Source: Nitrospirillum iridis (lineage in GTDB: Bacteria > Pseudomonadota > Alphaproteobacteria > Azospirillales > Azospirillaceae). Taken from it: a stretch of 53,620 bases of DNA. The stretch's first letter is position 1. Each line of letters opens with the position of its first letter. The position numbers and the translations under genes were made by a program. The stretch lies in the NCBI RefSeq assembly GCF_014205765.1, contig NZ_JACIIZ010000001.1, positions 1-53,620 of the forward strand, written 5' to 3'. Under the pieces are notes generated by a model. The model worked only from the letters and a program-made list of their open reading frames with translations, was not told where the DNA came from and did not search any database. Below are positions 1-8,580 of this stretch, piece by piece.

Positions 1-159
1 CCCATCGAGATGGCATTCGCCAAACTCAAGGCTCACCTCAGGCGCATCGGCGCAAGGACCATCGACGACCTCTGGAAAGCCATCGGAAACATTTGTGACC
101 TCTACGACCCCGACGAATGCTGGAACTACCTCAAGGCCGCAGGATATGCGTCCAATTAA
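1..159 (+). CDS. IS630-type transposase, C-terminal fragment (cut by window edge)
   Basis: An open frame runs in from the left edge and stops at TAA 157-159, giving 52 residues. The text includes AFAKLKAHLRRIGART, then DLWKAIGNICDLYDPDEC and a final YLKAAGYASN. This is the characteristic end of IS630/Tc1-like DDE transposases, where a Lys/Arg-rich helix after the last catalytic Glu is followed by an aromatic, Cys-containing tail. The catalytic residues lie outside the window, so it cannot be said whether the element is intact. The terminal inverted repeat should lie shortly after 159, but I could not delimit it without the other end. Confidence 0.75.
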   Translation, partial: PIEMAFAKLKAHLRRIGARTIDDLWKAIGNICDLYDPDECWNYLKAAGYASN

Positions 160-441
160 AGGCTCGATGCTCTAAGTGGGCTTTGATAGCGTCGTGTACC
201 GGTCATAGCCGCACAATCACTTCTTTAGGATAAAATCACCTTACAAAAGAAAGGTGAAAGTGTCCAGAGCCGTGCGACGGCCTGCCCCCCCTCTGTCGGT
301 GACCAACAGGTCGGCGGCGCCTTGAGTAACGGCCGTATTGATGTGCTTAATAAAAGATACCGCTACCATCGTGCATACCGGTTCCGAGAAATCGTTTTCA
401 TCCGGAAGAGCGCCCATAAAACCATGTTAGGGAGTGAATCG
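160..441. other. Non-coding gap after the IS630 fragment
   Basis: This 282-bp stretch is lower in GC than the flanking genes. It should contain the right end of the IS630 element and the promoter of the next gene. A 7-bp inverted repeat (TCACCTT 236-242, AAGGTGA 251-257) is visible. A GGGAG at 430-434 serves the ATG at 442. No other gene is seen. Confidence 0.4.
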
Positions 442-2427
442 ATGAGACGTGCGTTCCAGGCCCTGGCCTGCGCCGCCCTGTTCGGCCTGCCGCTGACGGC
501 CGCGTTGGCGCCTCAGCCGGCCCAGGCCAAGCCCGCAGCCCCGGCCCACCACTACGAGAACTTCCGGGTGGCGATCTACATCGCCGTCAACAGCACCCGC
601 CAGCTGGCTGACAAGGCCACGTTCGACCGCGAGTTCGAGCGGGCGATGCGGCAGACCCATTTCAACAAGGTCTATCTGGAGGTCTACCGCAACCACGTCT
701 TCGCCACGGATGAGGAGATCACCCGCATCAAGGCCTGGTTCGAGGAAAAGGGCGTGCAGGTGTCCGGCGGCATCACGCTGGCGGCCGGCGGCGAGGGCGG
801 CCAGTTCGGCACCTTCGATTACGAGAAGCCGGCCGACCGGGAGGAATGCGCCAAGGCGGCCCGCCTGGCGGGCAAGCACTTCGACGAAGTGATCCTGGAT
901 GACTTCTTCTTCTATGCCAGCAAGAGCGACGCCGACATCGCCGCCAAGGGCGGCCGCAGCTGGACCCAATACCGTCTGGAGACCATGCGCGGCGTGGCGC
1001 GCGACCTGGTGCTGAAGCCCGCCAAGGAGGCCAACCCCAAGGTCCGCATGGTCATCAAGTACCCCAATTGGTACGAGCACTTCCAGGGGGCGGGCTATGA
1101 CCTGGAGCAGGAGTCCCAGGACTTCGACGCCATCTACACCGGCACCGAGACGCGCGACCCGGTGGTGACCGACCAACTGCTGCAGCAGTATGAAAGCTAC
1201 GAGATCTACCGTTACTACAGCAATATCCGGCCCAAGGACGCGAAAGGCGGCATCGGCAACGGCGGCGGCTGGGTCGACGACAACTCCACCCTTTATGCCG
1301 ACCGCTATGCCGAGCAGCTGTGGGACACGCTGTTCGCCAAGGCGCCGGAGATCACCCTGTTCAATTGGCGCCCCATGTCGGAGGCCAAGGCGGTCCAGCC
1401 GGGCAACCGCCAGGCCTGGGCGGATCTGCCCACCACCTTCCGCTGGCAGGACATGGTGGCGGGCTACAAGGCCGGCGCCCCCCGCGACGGTCAGGACCCC
1501 CGCCCGGGCTGGGGCCGCCTGGCGGGCTATGCCCTGGAGACGGTGGACAAGGATCTGGGCAAGCTGGGCCAGCCCATCGGCATCGCCAGCTACAAGCCCT
1601 ATCAGTCCTCCGGCGAGGACTTCCTGCACAACTACCTGGGCACCATCGGCATCCCCATCGAGCTGTCGCCGAAGTTCCCGGTCAATGCCGACGTGGCCCT
1701 GCTGACGCAGGCGGCCGCCCATGACCCCAGGATCGTGGAGGAGATCAAGGGCAACCTTGTGGCAGGCAAGACGGTGTTCATCACCTCCGGGCTGCTCTCG
1801 GCGCTGCAAGGCAAGGGCATCGAGGACATCCTGGAGGTGCGCGATACCGGGCACAAGGTCGCCATCCATGACTTCCTGAACGGCTATGGCGCTGGCAACG
1901 GCGAAAGCCTGAACGACCCGGCGCACGACAATCCGGCCGTGCTGTTCCCCGAGATACATTTCTACACCAACGACAGCTGGCCCATCCTCCGTGGCGTGGC
2001 CAACGCCAAGGGCTTTCCCATCCTGCTGATGAACCGGTATTCCAAGGGCATCCTTTACGTCCTGACCATGCCGGAGAACCCGGGCGACCTGTACAACCTG
2101 CCCCAAGGCCTGGTGACGGAAGTGAAGAAGTACCTGCAGCGGGACTTCCCCGTGCGTCTGGACAGCCCGGACCATGTCAGCCTGTTCGCGTACGACAATG
2201 GCACCTTCGTGGTGGAGTCCTTCCGCGACCAGCCGGTGACGGTGACCCTGTCGCTGCTGGGCCAAGGCGTGCACCTGCGCAACCTGTCCACCGATCAGGC
2301 CGTGGCGTCAGCGGCGGTGGATGCCAAGGCGGCGGACCGCTGGAAGCGCGACGGCGTGCCGGCCCGCACCGACTTCGCCGCCACGGTGCAGCCGCACTCC
2401 TACCAGGTGTTCAAGATCGAAAAGTGA
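442..2427 (+). CDS. Secreted TIM-barrel-like protein, putative glycosidase of unknown specificity
   Basis: The product has 661 residues from ATG 442, chosen because a GGGAG ribosome site lies 7 nt upstream and a clean signal peptide follows (MRRAFQ..., hydrophobic core, Ala-rich cleavage region ending near AQA-K). An in-frame extension to 322 exists, but it would put 40 polar residues before the signal. After the signal the protein alternates beta-strand and helix text typical of a TIM barrel. It includes an acidic DDFFFY patch near residue 155 and KYPNWYEHF near residue 205, in the style of uncharacterised glycoside-hydrolase-like proteins. The last ~300 residues look like an alpha/beta (trimerisation-like) domain followed by a small beta domain. 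I do not recognise the exact family. A carbohydrate-active function is inferred from the fold impression and from the nearby glycan genes. Confidence 0.6.
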   Translation: MRRAFQALACAALFGLPLTAALAPQPAQAKPAAPAHHYENFRVAIYIAVNSTRQLADKATFDREFERAMRQTHFNKVYLEVYRNHVFATDEEITRIKAWFEEKGVQVSGGITLAAGGEGGQFGTFDYEKPADREECAKAARLAGKHFDEVILDDFFFYASKSDADIAAKGGRSWTQYRLETMRGVARDLVLKPAKEANPKVRMVIKYPNWYEHFQGAGYDLEQESQDFDAIYTGTETRDPVVTDQLLQQYESYEIYRYYSNIRPKDAKGGIGNGGGWVDDNSTLYADRYAEQLWDTLFAKAPEITLFNWRPMSEAKAVQPGNRQAWADLPTTFRWQDMVAGYKAGAPRDGQDPRPGWGRLAGYALETVDKDLGKLGQPIGIASYKPYQSSGEDFLHNYLGTIGIPIELSPKFPVNADVALLTQAAAHDPRIVEEIKGNLVAGKTVFITSGLLSALQGKGIEDILEVRDTGHKVAIHDFLNGYGAGNGESLNDPAHDNPAVLFPEIHFYTNDSWPILRGVANAKGFPILLMNRYSKGILYVLTMPENPGDLYNLPQGLVTEVKKYLQRDFPVRLDSPDHVSLFAYDNGTFVVESFRDQPVTVTLSLLGQGVHLRNLSTDQAVASAAVDAKAADRWKRDGVPARTDFAATVQPHSYQVFKIEK

Positions 2428-2531
2428 GGACGCAAAGCCGGCGGATGCGGGCGCCCGGCGATCGAGGGACCGGGCCAACAATGGCAATGTTCCCTTTCCG
2501 TTCATGAATGATCTGCTAGGATGCCGGGGCC

Positions 2532-3605
2532 ATGACCAGCCCCGGCATCCGCAAGATCATCCATGTCGACATGGACGCGTTCTACGCGTCGGTGGAACAG
2601 CGCGACAACCCGCACCTGCGCGGGCGGCCGGTAGCCGTGGGCTATGGCGCCAAGCGCGGCGTGGTCGCGGCGGCCAGCTATGAGGCGCGGGAGTACGGTG
2701 TGCGCTCGGCCATGCCGTCGACCACGGCGCTGCGCAAATGTCCGCCCCTGGTCTTCGTGGCGCCGCGCTTCGATGTCTATCGCGCCATCTCCCGCCAAAT
2801 CCGGGAGATCTTCGCCGACTACACCGATTTGATCGAGCCACTGTCGCTGGACGAGGCCTATCTGGACGTGACGGAGAACCGCCGGGGCCTTCCCACGGCC
2901 ACCGCCACGGCCACGGAGATTCGCGCCCGCATCAAGGCGGAGACGGGGCTGAACGCCTCGGCCGGGGTCTCCTACAACAAATTCCTGGCCAAGCTGGCCT
3001 CCGACCACCGCAAGCCCAACGGCCAGTTCGTCGTGCCCCCGGGCATGGGCGAGGCTTTCGTCGAGAACTTGCCGGTGGGCAGGTTCCACGGCGTGGGCCC
3101 GGTGACGGCGGAGAAGATGAACGGCCTGGGCATCCATACCGGCGCCGATCTGCGGCGGCAGACGGTCACCTTCCTGCAGACCCATTTCGGCAAGTCCGGC
3201 CCCTGGTACCACGCCATCGCCCATGGTGAGGACCACCGCCCGGTGGTGCCGGACCGGCCGCGCAAGTCCTCCGGTTCGGAAACCACCTTCCTGGAGGATC
3301 TGACCGAACCGGCGGCGGTGGAGCAGGGGGTGCTGTCCATGGCGGATGAGGTGTGGGGGTGGTGTGAGAAGGCCCAGGCCTTCGGCCGCACCGTGACGGT
3401 GAAGATCAAGTATGGCGACTTCCGCCAAGCCACCCGCAGCCGCACGCTGGCCGCCCCCGTGGTGGCCCAGGACACGCTGCGCACCGTCGCCGTGGACCTG
3501 GTGCGCACTGTCTATCCCTTGCCCACCGGCGTGCGCCTGCTGGGGGTCACCGTCTCCAGCTTCGAGGCGTCCGGCCCGCCGGCGCAGCTGGAGTTCGGGT
3601 TTTGA
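2532..3605 (+). CDS. dinB: DNA polymerase IV (Y-family translesion polymerase)
   Basis: The product has 357 residues from ATG 2532. The N-terminal palm motif [12 protein letters not shown] carries the first metal-binding Asp, followed by the finger segment [19 protein letters not shown] with its nucleotide-contacting residues. The second catalytic patch, [10 protein letters not shown], lies near residue 105. The thumb and little-finger regions follow ([14 protein letters not shown] near 150, then a basic C-terminal domain). Length and motif order match complete DinB enzymes. Pol IV extends mismatched or lesion-stalled primers with low fidelity and is usually SOS-induced. I saw no clear LexA box in the 104-bp gap upstream. 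A C-terminal beta-clamp-binding peptide was not obvious (the end reads QLEFGF, which could serve). Confidence 0.95.
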   Translation: MTSPGIRKIIHVDMDAFYASVEQRDNPHLRGRPVAVGYGAKRGVVAAASYEAREYGVRSAMPSTTALRKCPPLVFVAPRFDVYRAISRQIREIFADYTDLIEPLSLDEAYLDVTENRRGLPTATATATEIRARIKAETGLNASAGVSYNKFLAKLASDHRKPNGQFVVPPGMGEAFVENLPVGRFHGVGPVTAEKMNGLGIHTGADLRRQTVTFLQTHFGKSGPWYHAIAHGEDHRPVVPDRPRKSSGSETTFLEDLTEPAAVEQGVLSMADEVWGWCEKAQAFGRTVTVKIKYGDFRQATRSRTLAAPVVAQDTLRTVAVDLVRTVYPLPTGVRLLGVTVSSFEASGPPAQLEFGF

Positions 3606-3802
3606 TGCCGGCGCCATCGTTGATGATCCTGGCCAGCGCGGGTGGGGGCCAGGGCGGCGCGATCGCAGGACGGGGCGGCCGCATCATTACGCTGGCGGCA
3701 ATAATGAAGTGTCGAGACCGGCAATTCTCAACATGGGCTGAGTGGGCGACCTTGTGGTGGCGGATCGGGAATGAACCCGGCCCCGAAATCAGGAACCAGG
3801 CC
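3606..3802. other. Intergenic region dinB to glutathione transferase
   Basis: The 197-bp spacer has no ORF with a convincing ribosome site. It presumably carries the promoter of the glutathione transferase gene. I see no palindrome or T-tract hairpin that I would call. Confidence 0.3.
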
Positions 3803-4420
3803 ATGAAGCTCTACCACCACCCGCTGTCGGGCCATGCCCATCGGGCACGTCTGTTCCTCTCGCTGCTGGGGCAGCCGCACGATCTGATCGAGGTCGACCT
3901 GATGGCGGGCGCCCACAAGACGCCGGAATTCCTGGCCCTCAATCCCTTCGGTCAGGTGCCGGTGCTGGACGACGACGGCGCCATCGTCTCGGACTCCAAC
4001 GCCATCCTCGTCTACCTCGCCCGCAAGTTGGGCCGTGGCGACTGGCTGCCGGAGGATCCGCAGGGCGCGGCCGCCGTGCAGCGCTGGCTGTCGGTGGCGG
4101 CCGGGGAGGTCGCGTACGGCCCGGCGGCGGCCCGACTGGTGACTGTCTTCGGGTCCAAGCACAATCCGGATGAGGTCATCGGCCGGGCCCACGCCCTGCT
4201 GAAGACGCTGGAGGCTTATCTGGCCGGCCGCGACTGGCTGGTTGGCACCCATCCCACCATCGCCGACGTGGCGCTGTACAGCTATGTGGCGCGGGCGCCG
4301 GAGGGGAATGTCGACCTGTCGGGCTATCCCCGGGTGATCGCCTTCCTGCGCCGCATCGAGGCGCTGCCGGGCTTCGTCCCCTTCGCCGAGACGCCGGCCG
4401 GCCTGTCCGCCGCCAAGTGA
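3803..4420 (+). CDS. Glutathione S-transferase family protein
   Basis: The product has 205 residues from ATG 3803. The N-terminal thioredoxin-like half (residues 1-80) begins [18 protein letters not shown], where Ser9 occupies the usual catalytic position. The cis-Pro segment [11 protein letters not shown] and the glutathione-binding [10 protein letters not shown] follow. The helical C-terminal domain contains the family N-capping motif as [10 protein letters not shown]. The enzyme conjugates or reduces electrophiles with glutathione in the cytosol. It is followed after 60 bp by a flavin/iron-sulphur fusion on the same strand, suggesting a shared detoxification or electron-transfer role, but the substrate cannot be deduced. 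An in-frame upstream extension to 3602 is unlikely: it has no signal or domain and overlaps dinB. Confidence 0.92.
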   Translation: MKLYHHPLSGHAHRARLFLSLLGQPHDLIEVDLMAGAHKTPEFLALNPFGQVPVLDDDGAIVSDSNAILVYLARKLGRGDWLPEDPQGAAAVQRWLSVAAGEVAYGPAAARLVTVFGSKHNPDEVIGRAHALLKTLEAYLAGRDWLVGTHPTIADVALYSYVARAPEGNVDLSGYPRVIAFLRRIEALPGFVPFAETPAGLSAAK

Positions 4421-4480
4421 CGGGTGCCTCGGGTGCACCAAGGGGTGCGCCCGACCGACCGCGACCGGGAAGGGGTAGGG

Positions 4481-6556
4481 ATGATGAGCGACAGCCTGAC
4501 GAAGAAGACGCTGGCGGTATGGCATGACGGCGAGACGGCCCTTCAGGAGAAGGCCGGCGTCGCCGAACGGATGGCGGTGGTGGGGCAACGGGTGATCCGG
4601 GACTACATGCCCGATCAGCATCGCGCGTTCTACGCCCAGATTCCCTTCGTCGTCGCGGGCAGTGTTGACCGGCGGGGTGACGCCTGGGCCACGCTTCTGG
4701 CCGGCCGGCCCGGCTTCATCTCCTCTCCCACGCCGCAGTCCCTGGACATCGCCGCCCGGCCCGATCCCACCGACCCGGCGGGCGAGGGCATGCGGCAGGG
4801 CGAGGCCATCGGCCTGCTGGGGATAGAGCTGCACACGCGCCGGCGCAATCGGGTGAACGGCATCCTCCGCTCGGATGGCGGCCCCTTCCGCTTCGAGGTC
4901 GACCAGAGCTTCGGCAACTGCCCGCAGTATATCCAGCGGCGCGACCATCGCTTCGCCCGGGAACCCGGCGAGCCGTTCGTGGGCGAGGTGCTGGAGGGCG
5001 CGGGGCTGGATCCGGCCGCGCGCCGCATGATCGCGGCGGCGGACACCTTCTTTGTCGCGTCCTATGCCGACCGCGACGACCGCCGTCAGGTCGACGTGTC
5101 GCATCGCGGCGGCAGGGCGGGCTTCGTCCGCGTCGCCGAGGACGGCACGCTGACCATTCCCGACTTCGCCGGCAACCTGTTCTTCGCCACGCTGGGCAAC
5201 ATCCTGGTGAACGGCAAGGCCGGGCTGGTCTTCATCGATTTCGCGACCGGCGACATGCTGCAGATGACCGGCGACGCCCAGGTGGTCCTGGAGTCGCCTG
5301 AGATCGCGGCTTTCCAGGGGGCGGAGCGGCTGTGGACGTTCCGCCCCCGCCGCGTGGTGCGGCGACCGGCCGCGTTTCCCCTGCGCTGGTCTTTCCATGA
5401 GGACGGCTGGTCGCCCAATTCGCTGATGACGGGTGACTGGGCGCAGGCCGCCGACCGTCTCCGCGCCGCCGATCTCCCGACGCGGTGGCGGCCGTTCAAG
5501 GTGACCCGGATCGTGGAGGAAAGCGCCCAGATCCGCTCCTTCCATCTGCTGCCGGATGACGGTGCCGGGCTCATTCCGCACGAGGCGGGCCAGCACCTGC
5601 CCATCCGGCTGAGCCTGCCCGGGGCGGACAGGCCCGTCATCCGGACCTACACCCTGTCCGTGGCGCCGTCGGATGGCGTCTACCGCATCAGCGTCAAGCG
5701 CGAGGGGGCTGTCTCATGCCACCTGCACGACGTCATCCGCGTGGGCGACATCATCGAGGCGCGGGCCCCCGCCGGCGCCTTCACCATCGACGCCCGCCAG
5801 AAGCGCCCGGCCGTGTTGCTGGGCGGCGGGGTGGGCATCACCCCCATGCTCGCCATGCTGCGCCACGTGGTCTATGAAGGGCTGCGCACCCGGGGCATCC
5901 GGCCGACCACGCTGTTCCACGCCGCCCGGTCCAAGGCCGAACGTCCCTTCGATGCGGAGTTGGCGGAGCTGACGGCCACGGCCAACGGGGCGGTGCGGGT
6001 GGTGCGCGTGCTCAGCGACGTCACGGATGCCCAGCCGGGTGTCGACTATGAGGCCGCCGGGCGCATCGACATGGCGCTGCTGGGTCGTTTCCTGCCTTTC
6101 AACGACTACGACTTCTACCTGTGTGGGCCGGCGCCCTTCATGCAGGCGCTTTATGACGGCCTGCGCGGTCTCAACATCGCCGATGACCGCATCCATGCCG
6201 AGGCGTTCGGACCTTCCTCGCTGGTGCGGACGGCCGACGCCACCGTCGCCGCGCCGCCGCGTCCGCCACCTGCGACCGTGCCGGTTCCGGTGGTCTTTAC
6301 CCATTCCCTGAAGGAGGCGCGGTGGACGCCGGACTCGGGAACTCTGCTGGAACTGGCTGAAGCGCGGGGCCTGGCCCCGGAATTCAGCTGCCGCTCCGGA
6401 AGCTGCGGCACGTGCCGCACCAAGCTGCTGGCGGGATCGGTCACCTATGTGAAGCAACCCACGGCGCCGGTGGCGGATGATGAGGTGCTGGTCTGCTGCG
6501 CCGTCCCGGCGGCGCCGGCGCCGGGTGCGGACGCCCGCGTCCAACTGGCCCTCTGA
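4481..6556 (+). CDS. Three-domain fusion: PNPOx-like flavin domain, ferredoxin reductase, 2Fe-2S ferredoxin
   Basis: The product has 691 residues from ATG 4481 (GGAAGGGG lies 6-13 nt upstream; ATG 4484 is an equal alternative). Residues 1-300 form a pyridoxamine-5'-phosphate-oxidase-like split barrel (AQIPFVVAGSVDRRGDAWAT, then a FEVDQSFGNCPQYIQRRDHR block). Residues ~340-580 are a ferredoxin-reductase module with an RTYTLS-type flavin loop and the nicotinamide motif LLGGGVGITPM near 446. Residues ~610-691 are a plant-type 2Fe-2S ferredoxin with Cys637, Cys642, Cys645 and Cys672/673. Such proteins are expected to pass electrons from NAD(P)H via FAD and the cluster to a second flavin site. The physiological acceptor is unknown. 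It probably shares a transcript with the upstream glutathione transferase. Confidence 0.9.
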   Translation: MMSDSLTKKTLAVWHDGETALQEKAGVAERMAVVGQRVIRDYMPDQHRAFYAQIPFVVAGSVDRRGDAWATLLAGRPGFISSPTPQSLDIAARPDPTDPAGEGMRQGEAIGLLGIELHTRRRNRVNGILRSDGGPFRFEVDQSFGNCPQYIQRRDHRFAREPGEPFVGEVLEGAGLDPAARRMIAAADTFFVASYADRDDRRQVDVSHRGGRAGFVRVAEDGTLTIPDFAGNLFFATLGNILVNGKAGLVFIDFATGDMLQMTGDAQVVLESPEIAAFQGAERLWTFRPRRVVRRPAAFPLRWSFHEDGWSPNSLMTGDWAQAADRLRAADLPTRWRPFKVTRIVEESAQIRSFHLLPDDGAGLIPHEAGQHLPIRLSLPGADRPVIRTYTLSVAPSDGVYRISVKREGAVSCHLHDVIRVGDIIEARAPAGAFTIDARQKRPAVLLGGGVGITPMLAMLRHVVYEGLRTRGIRPTTLFHAARSKAERPFDAELAELTATANGAVRVVRVLSDVTDAQPGVDYEAAGRIDMALLGRFLPFNDYDFYLCGPAPFMQALYDGLRGLNIADDRIHAEAFGPSSLVRTADATVAAPPRPPPATVPVPVVFTHSLKEARWTPDSGTLLELAEARGLAPEFSCRSGSCGTCRTKLLAGSVTYVKQPTAPVADDEVLVCCAVPAAPAPGADARVQLAL

Positions 6557-6716
6557 CCTGGAACCGCCACGCCGGGCATGATGGCGATCACGTCCGGTGA
6601 CGGCGGTATTCCGATACGGGATTATTTTGGCGACAGGCCGATCCCGGATCCCTGTACTTGTGCCGAGTCCCGCGCCCGGCTGATATGAAGGGCGGGACAG
6701 CGGAAGGTAAGGATCG
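6557..6716. promoter_or_regulatory. LysR gene promoter region with GTAT-N4-ATAC inverted repeat
   Basis: The 160-bp spacer contains GTATTCCGATAC (6606-6617), an inverted repeat of four-base arms. LysR proteins bind inverted repeats of this general style near their own promoter, so autoregulation is possible. The match is short and could be chance. Confidence 0.3.
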
Positions 6717-7607
6717 ATGGATCGCTGGCAGGCCATGCGCATGTTCGTGAAGGTCGCGGAGACGGAGAGCTTCGCCGCGACCGCCCGCCACATGCGGATG
6801 AGCGCGCCGGTGGTGACCCGCACCATCGCGGCCTTGGAGGACGCCATCGGCGCCCGGCTTTTCGTCCGGACGACGCGGTCGGTGAAGCTGACCGAGGCGG
6901 GCAGCCGCTATTTCGACGATTGCCGGCGCATCCTGGCGGACCTGGCCGAGGCGGAGGCCGCCGCCGCCGGCTCTTACGCCACACCATCGGGGACGCTGAC
7001 CGTCACGGCGTCGGCGCTGTTCGGGCGGATGCACGTGCTGCCCATTGTGACGGAATATCTGGACGCCTATCCGGCGATGTCCGCCCGCACCTTTTTCATC
7101 GACCGTCCCGTGAACATCATTGAAGAGGGCATCGATGTCGCCGTCCGCATCGGCCGTCTGCCGGACTCGGGGTTCACCGCCATTAAGGTGGGCTCGGTCC
7201 GCCGGGTGATCTGCGGGGCGCCCGCCTATTTCGAGAGGCACGGCATTCCCACGACACCAACCGACCTGAAGGATCATCGCATCGCCGCCTCGACCAGCGC
7301 CTGGGCGTCGCCGGAATGGCGGTTCGCCGACGACCAGCGGGTGCTCCTCCACCCCACCCTGTCCTGCAACACCAACGACGCGGCGATCGCGACCGCCCTG
7401 TCGGGGTGGGGGCTGACGCGGGTGCTGCACTATCAGGTCGGTCCAGCCTTGCTGGAAGGTCGCCTGCGGATCGTGCTCAGCGAGCATGAGGAACCGCCGC
7501 TGCCCATCCACGTGCTGCATCCCGAAGGACGCCACGCGCCGGCCAAGGTGCGGGCGTTCATTGACCTCGCCGTGGCGCGCCTGCGCGCGAACCGGCTGCT
7601 GAACTGA
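6717..7607 (+). CDS. LysR-family transcriptional regulator
   Basis: The product has 296 residues. The first ~60 residues form the winged helix-turn-helix (MRMFVKVAETESFAATARHM, then a recognition helix around VVTRTIAALEDAIGARLF and the wing RTTRSVKLTEAG). Residues ~90-290 are the periplasmic-binding-protein-like effector domain. The text resembles the CrgA/DmlR-type subgroup, with GTLTVTASALFGRMHVLP and a final ALLEGRLRIVL segment. It lies 160 bp downstream of the flavin/2Fe-2S fusion on the same strand rather than divergently, so its target cannot be assigned from position alone. Confidence 0.93.
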   Translation: MDRWQAMRMFVKVAETESFAATARHMRMSAPVVTRTIAALEDAIGARLFVRTTRSVKLTEAGSRYFDDCRRILADLAEAEAAAAGSYATPSGTLTVTASALFGRMHVLPIVTEYLDAYPAMSARTFFIDRPVNIIEEGIDVAVRIGRLPDSGFTAIKVGSVRRVICGAPAYFERHGIPTTPTDLKDHRIAASTSAWASPEWRFADDQRVLLHPTLSCNTNDAAIATALSGWGLTRVLHYQVGPALLEGRLRIVLSEHEEPPLPIHVLHPEGRHAPAKVRAFIDLAVARLRANRLLN

Positions 7608-7620
7608 CGATTCGCGCCCG

Positions 7621-8382
7621 TCAGACGCCCGCGCGGCGGCGCAGTTCGTTGCGCTTGGCCGCCACCTCGGCGCGGGCGCGCTGCACGGCTTCCATCTCCG
7701 TGGCCTCCAGCAGGCCCTCGATGACCCGGCCCAGATGGTCGCGCATGGCGGCGCGGGCCCCTTGGCTGTCACGGGCGGCCAGGCTGTGCAGGATGCGCTG
7801 GTGTTCCTCCACCCGGGGATGGTCGCCCACCGTGCGGGCGCGCTCCAGCATGGCCATGCACAGGGGCGACTTGTAGCGCATGTCCCACAGCTGCTCGACC
7901 ACGCCGATCAGCGCGGAGTTGCGGGTGGCGCGGGCGATGGTCAGGTGGAAGCGGCGGTCGGCCTTCTCCCCCACGGCGTTGCGCGCGTTCTCCTCCCCGA
8001 TTTCGTGCAGCAGGGTGGCCAGTTCCGCCAATTCCTCATCATTGATGGTGGTGGCGGCCAGGGCCGCCACCTCGCCCTCCACCAGGCGCCGGGCTTCGGT
8101 CAGCTCGAATGCGCCGATGTCCAGTTCCGCCGAGGACTCCTGCGCCGGCAGCTGGTCCGTGACATAGATGCCGGAGCCGTGCCGCGCCTCCACCAGGCCC
8201 AGGATTTCCAGGGTGATCATGGCCTCGCGCACTGTCGGCCGGCTGACGTCGAATTTCTCCGCCAGGTCGCGCTCGGACGGCAGGCGCTGGCCGGGGGCGT
8301 AGGTTCCCCGGCGGATGTCGGCGGCGATGGCGTCGGCCACGTGGCGGTACAGCCTCTGGCCACTGGCGGGAATGGGCAGCAT
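7621..8382 (-). CDS. GntR-family (FadR subfamily, FCD domain) regulator of the mannonate/hexuronate locus
   Basis: The product has 253 residues from ATG 8382. Residues 8-75 carry the GntR winged helix: RLYRHVADAIAADIRRG, then LPSERDLAEKFDVSRPTVREAM and a wing ending VEARHGSGIYV. Residues ~95-230 form an all-helical FCD domain with the usual Asp/His/Arg metal or ligand pocket (RRFHLTIARATRN, then a final H in MRDHLGR). The layout is that of UxuR/ExuR-like regulators that sense hexuronates or their catabolites. It is divergent from D-mannonate dehydratase. A perfect TGGTNNGACCA palindrome lies in the shared promoter and another before the TonB receptor, which supports a repressor of these genes. 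A one-mismatch copy immediately upstream of its own start suggests autoregulation. Confidence 0.93.
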   Translation of the reverse strand: MLPIPASGQRLYRHVADAIAADIRRGTYAPGQRLPSERDLAEKFDVSRPTVREAMITLEILGLVEARHGSGIYVTDQLPAQESSAELDIGAFELTEARRLVEGEVAALAATTINDEELAELATLLHEIGEENARNAVGEKADRRFHLTIARATRNSALIGVVEQLWDMRYKSPLCMAMLERARTVGDHPRVEEHQRILHSLAARDSQGARAAMRDHLGRVIEGLLEATEMEAVQRARAEVAAKRNELRRRAGV

Positions 8383-8387
8383 GGGAT

Positions 8388-8398
8388 TGCTCTGACCA
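8388..8398. promoter_or_regulatory. Degenerate GntR operator at the regulator's own start
   Basis: TGCTCTGACCA matches TGGTNNGACCA with one mismatch. It lies 6 bp upstream of the regulator's ATG (minus strand), a position suited to autorepression. Confidence 0.4.
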
Positions 8399-8497
8399 GA
8401 TCAAGGGCGGACCAAATCAGGATAGGGCAGGGGCCGTTCACTCCGCCAGTTCAATATCGTCTTCTTGACAGGTCCCCTGGTGTATGGAAGACATAAG

Positions 8498-8508
8498 TGG
8501 TAAGACCA
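8498..8508. promoter_or_regulatory. GntR-type operator upstream of mannonate dehydratase
   Basis: TGGTAAGACCA is an inverted repeat (TGGT-N3-ACCA) of the kind bound by FadR-group GntR proteins. A TTGACA hexamer lies at 8465-8470. The operator is about 70 bp before the mannonate dehydratase start, between it and the divergent regulator gene. Confidence 0.7.
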
Positions 8509-8580
8509 ATTTTGTGCGGATCGTAAGGCCGCCTCCGGGGCGGGATGAGCCGCCCTCTCCACTGGTGAAGGTTGGACCCG

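Noticed and set aside
3728-5596. Long open frames on the strand opposite real genes (e.g. 427-2274, 3728-5596, 9902-12424, 12530-14992, 36725-39619)
   Set aside because: In very GC-rich DNA the antisense and alternative frames of real genes stay open. These show His/Gln/Arg-rich composition, no domains and no ribosome sites, and the opposite strand encodes recognised proteins.
6606-6617. GTATTCCGATAC as another member of the Hyp-locus operator family
   Set aside because: It has a similar GTAT...ATAC look but different symmetry and spacing, and it lies before an unrelated LysR gene.
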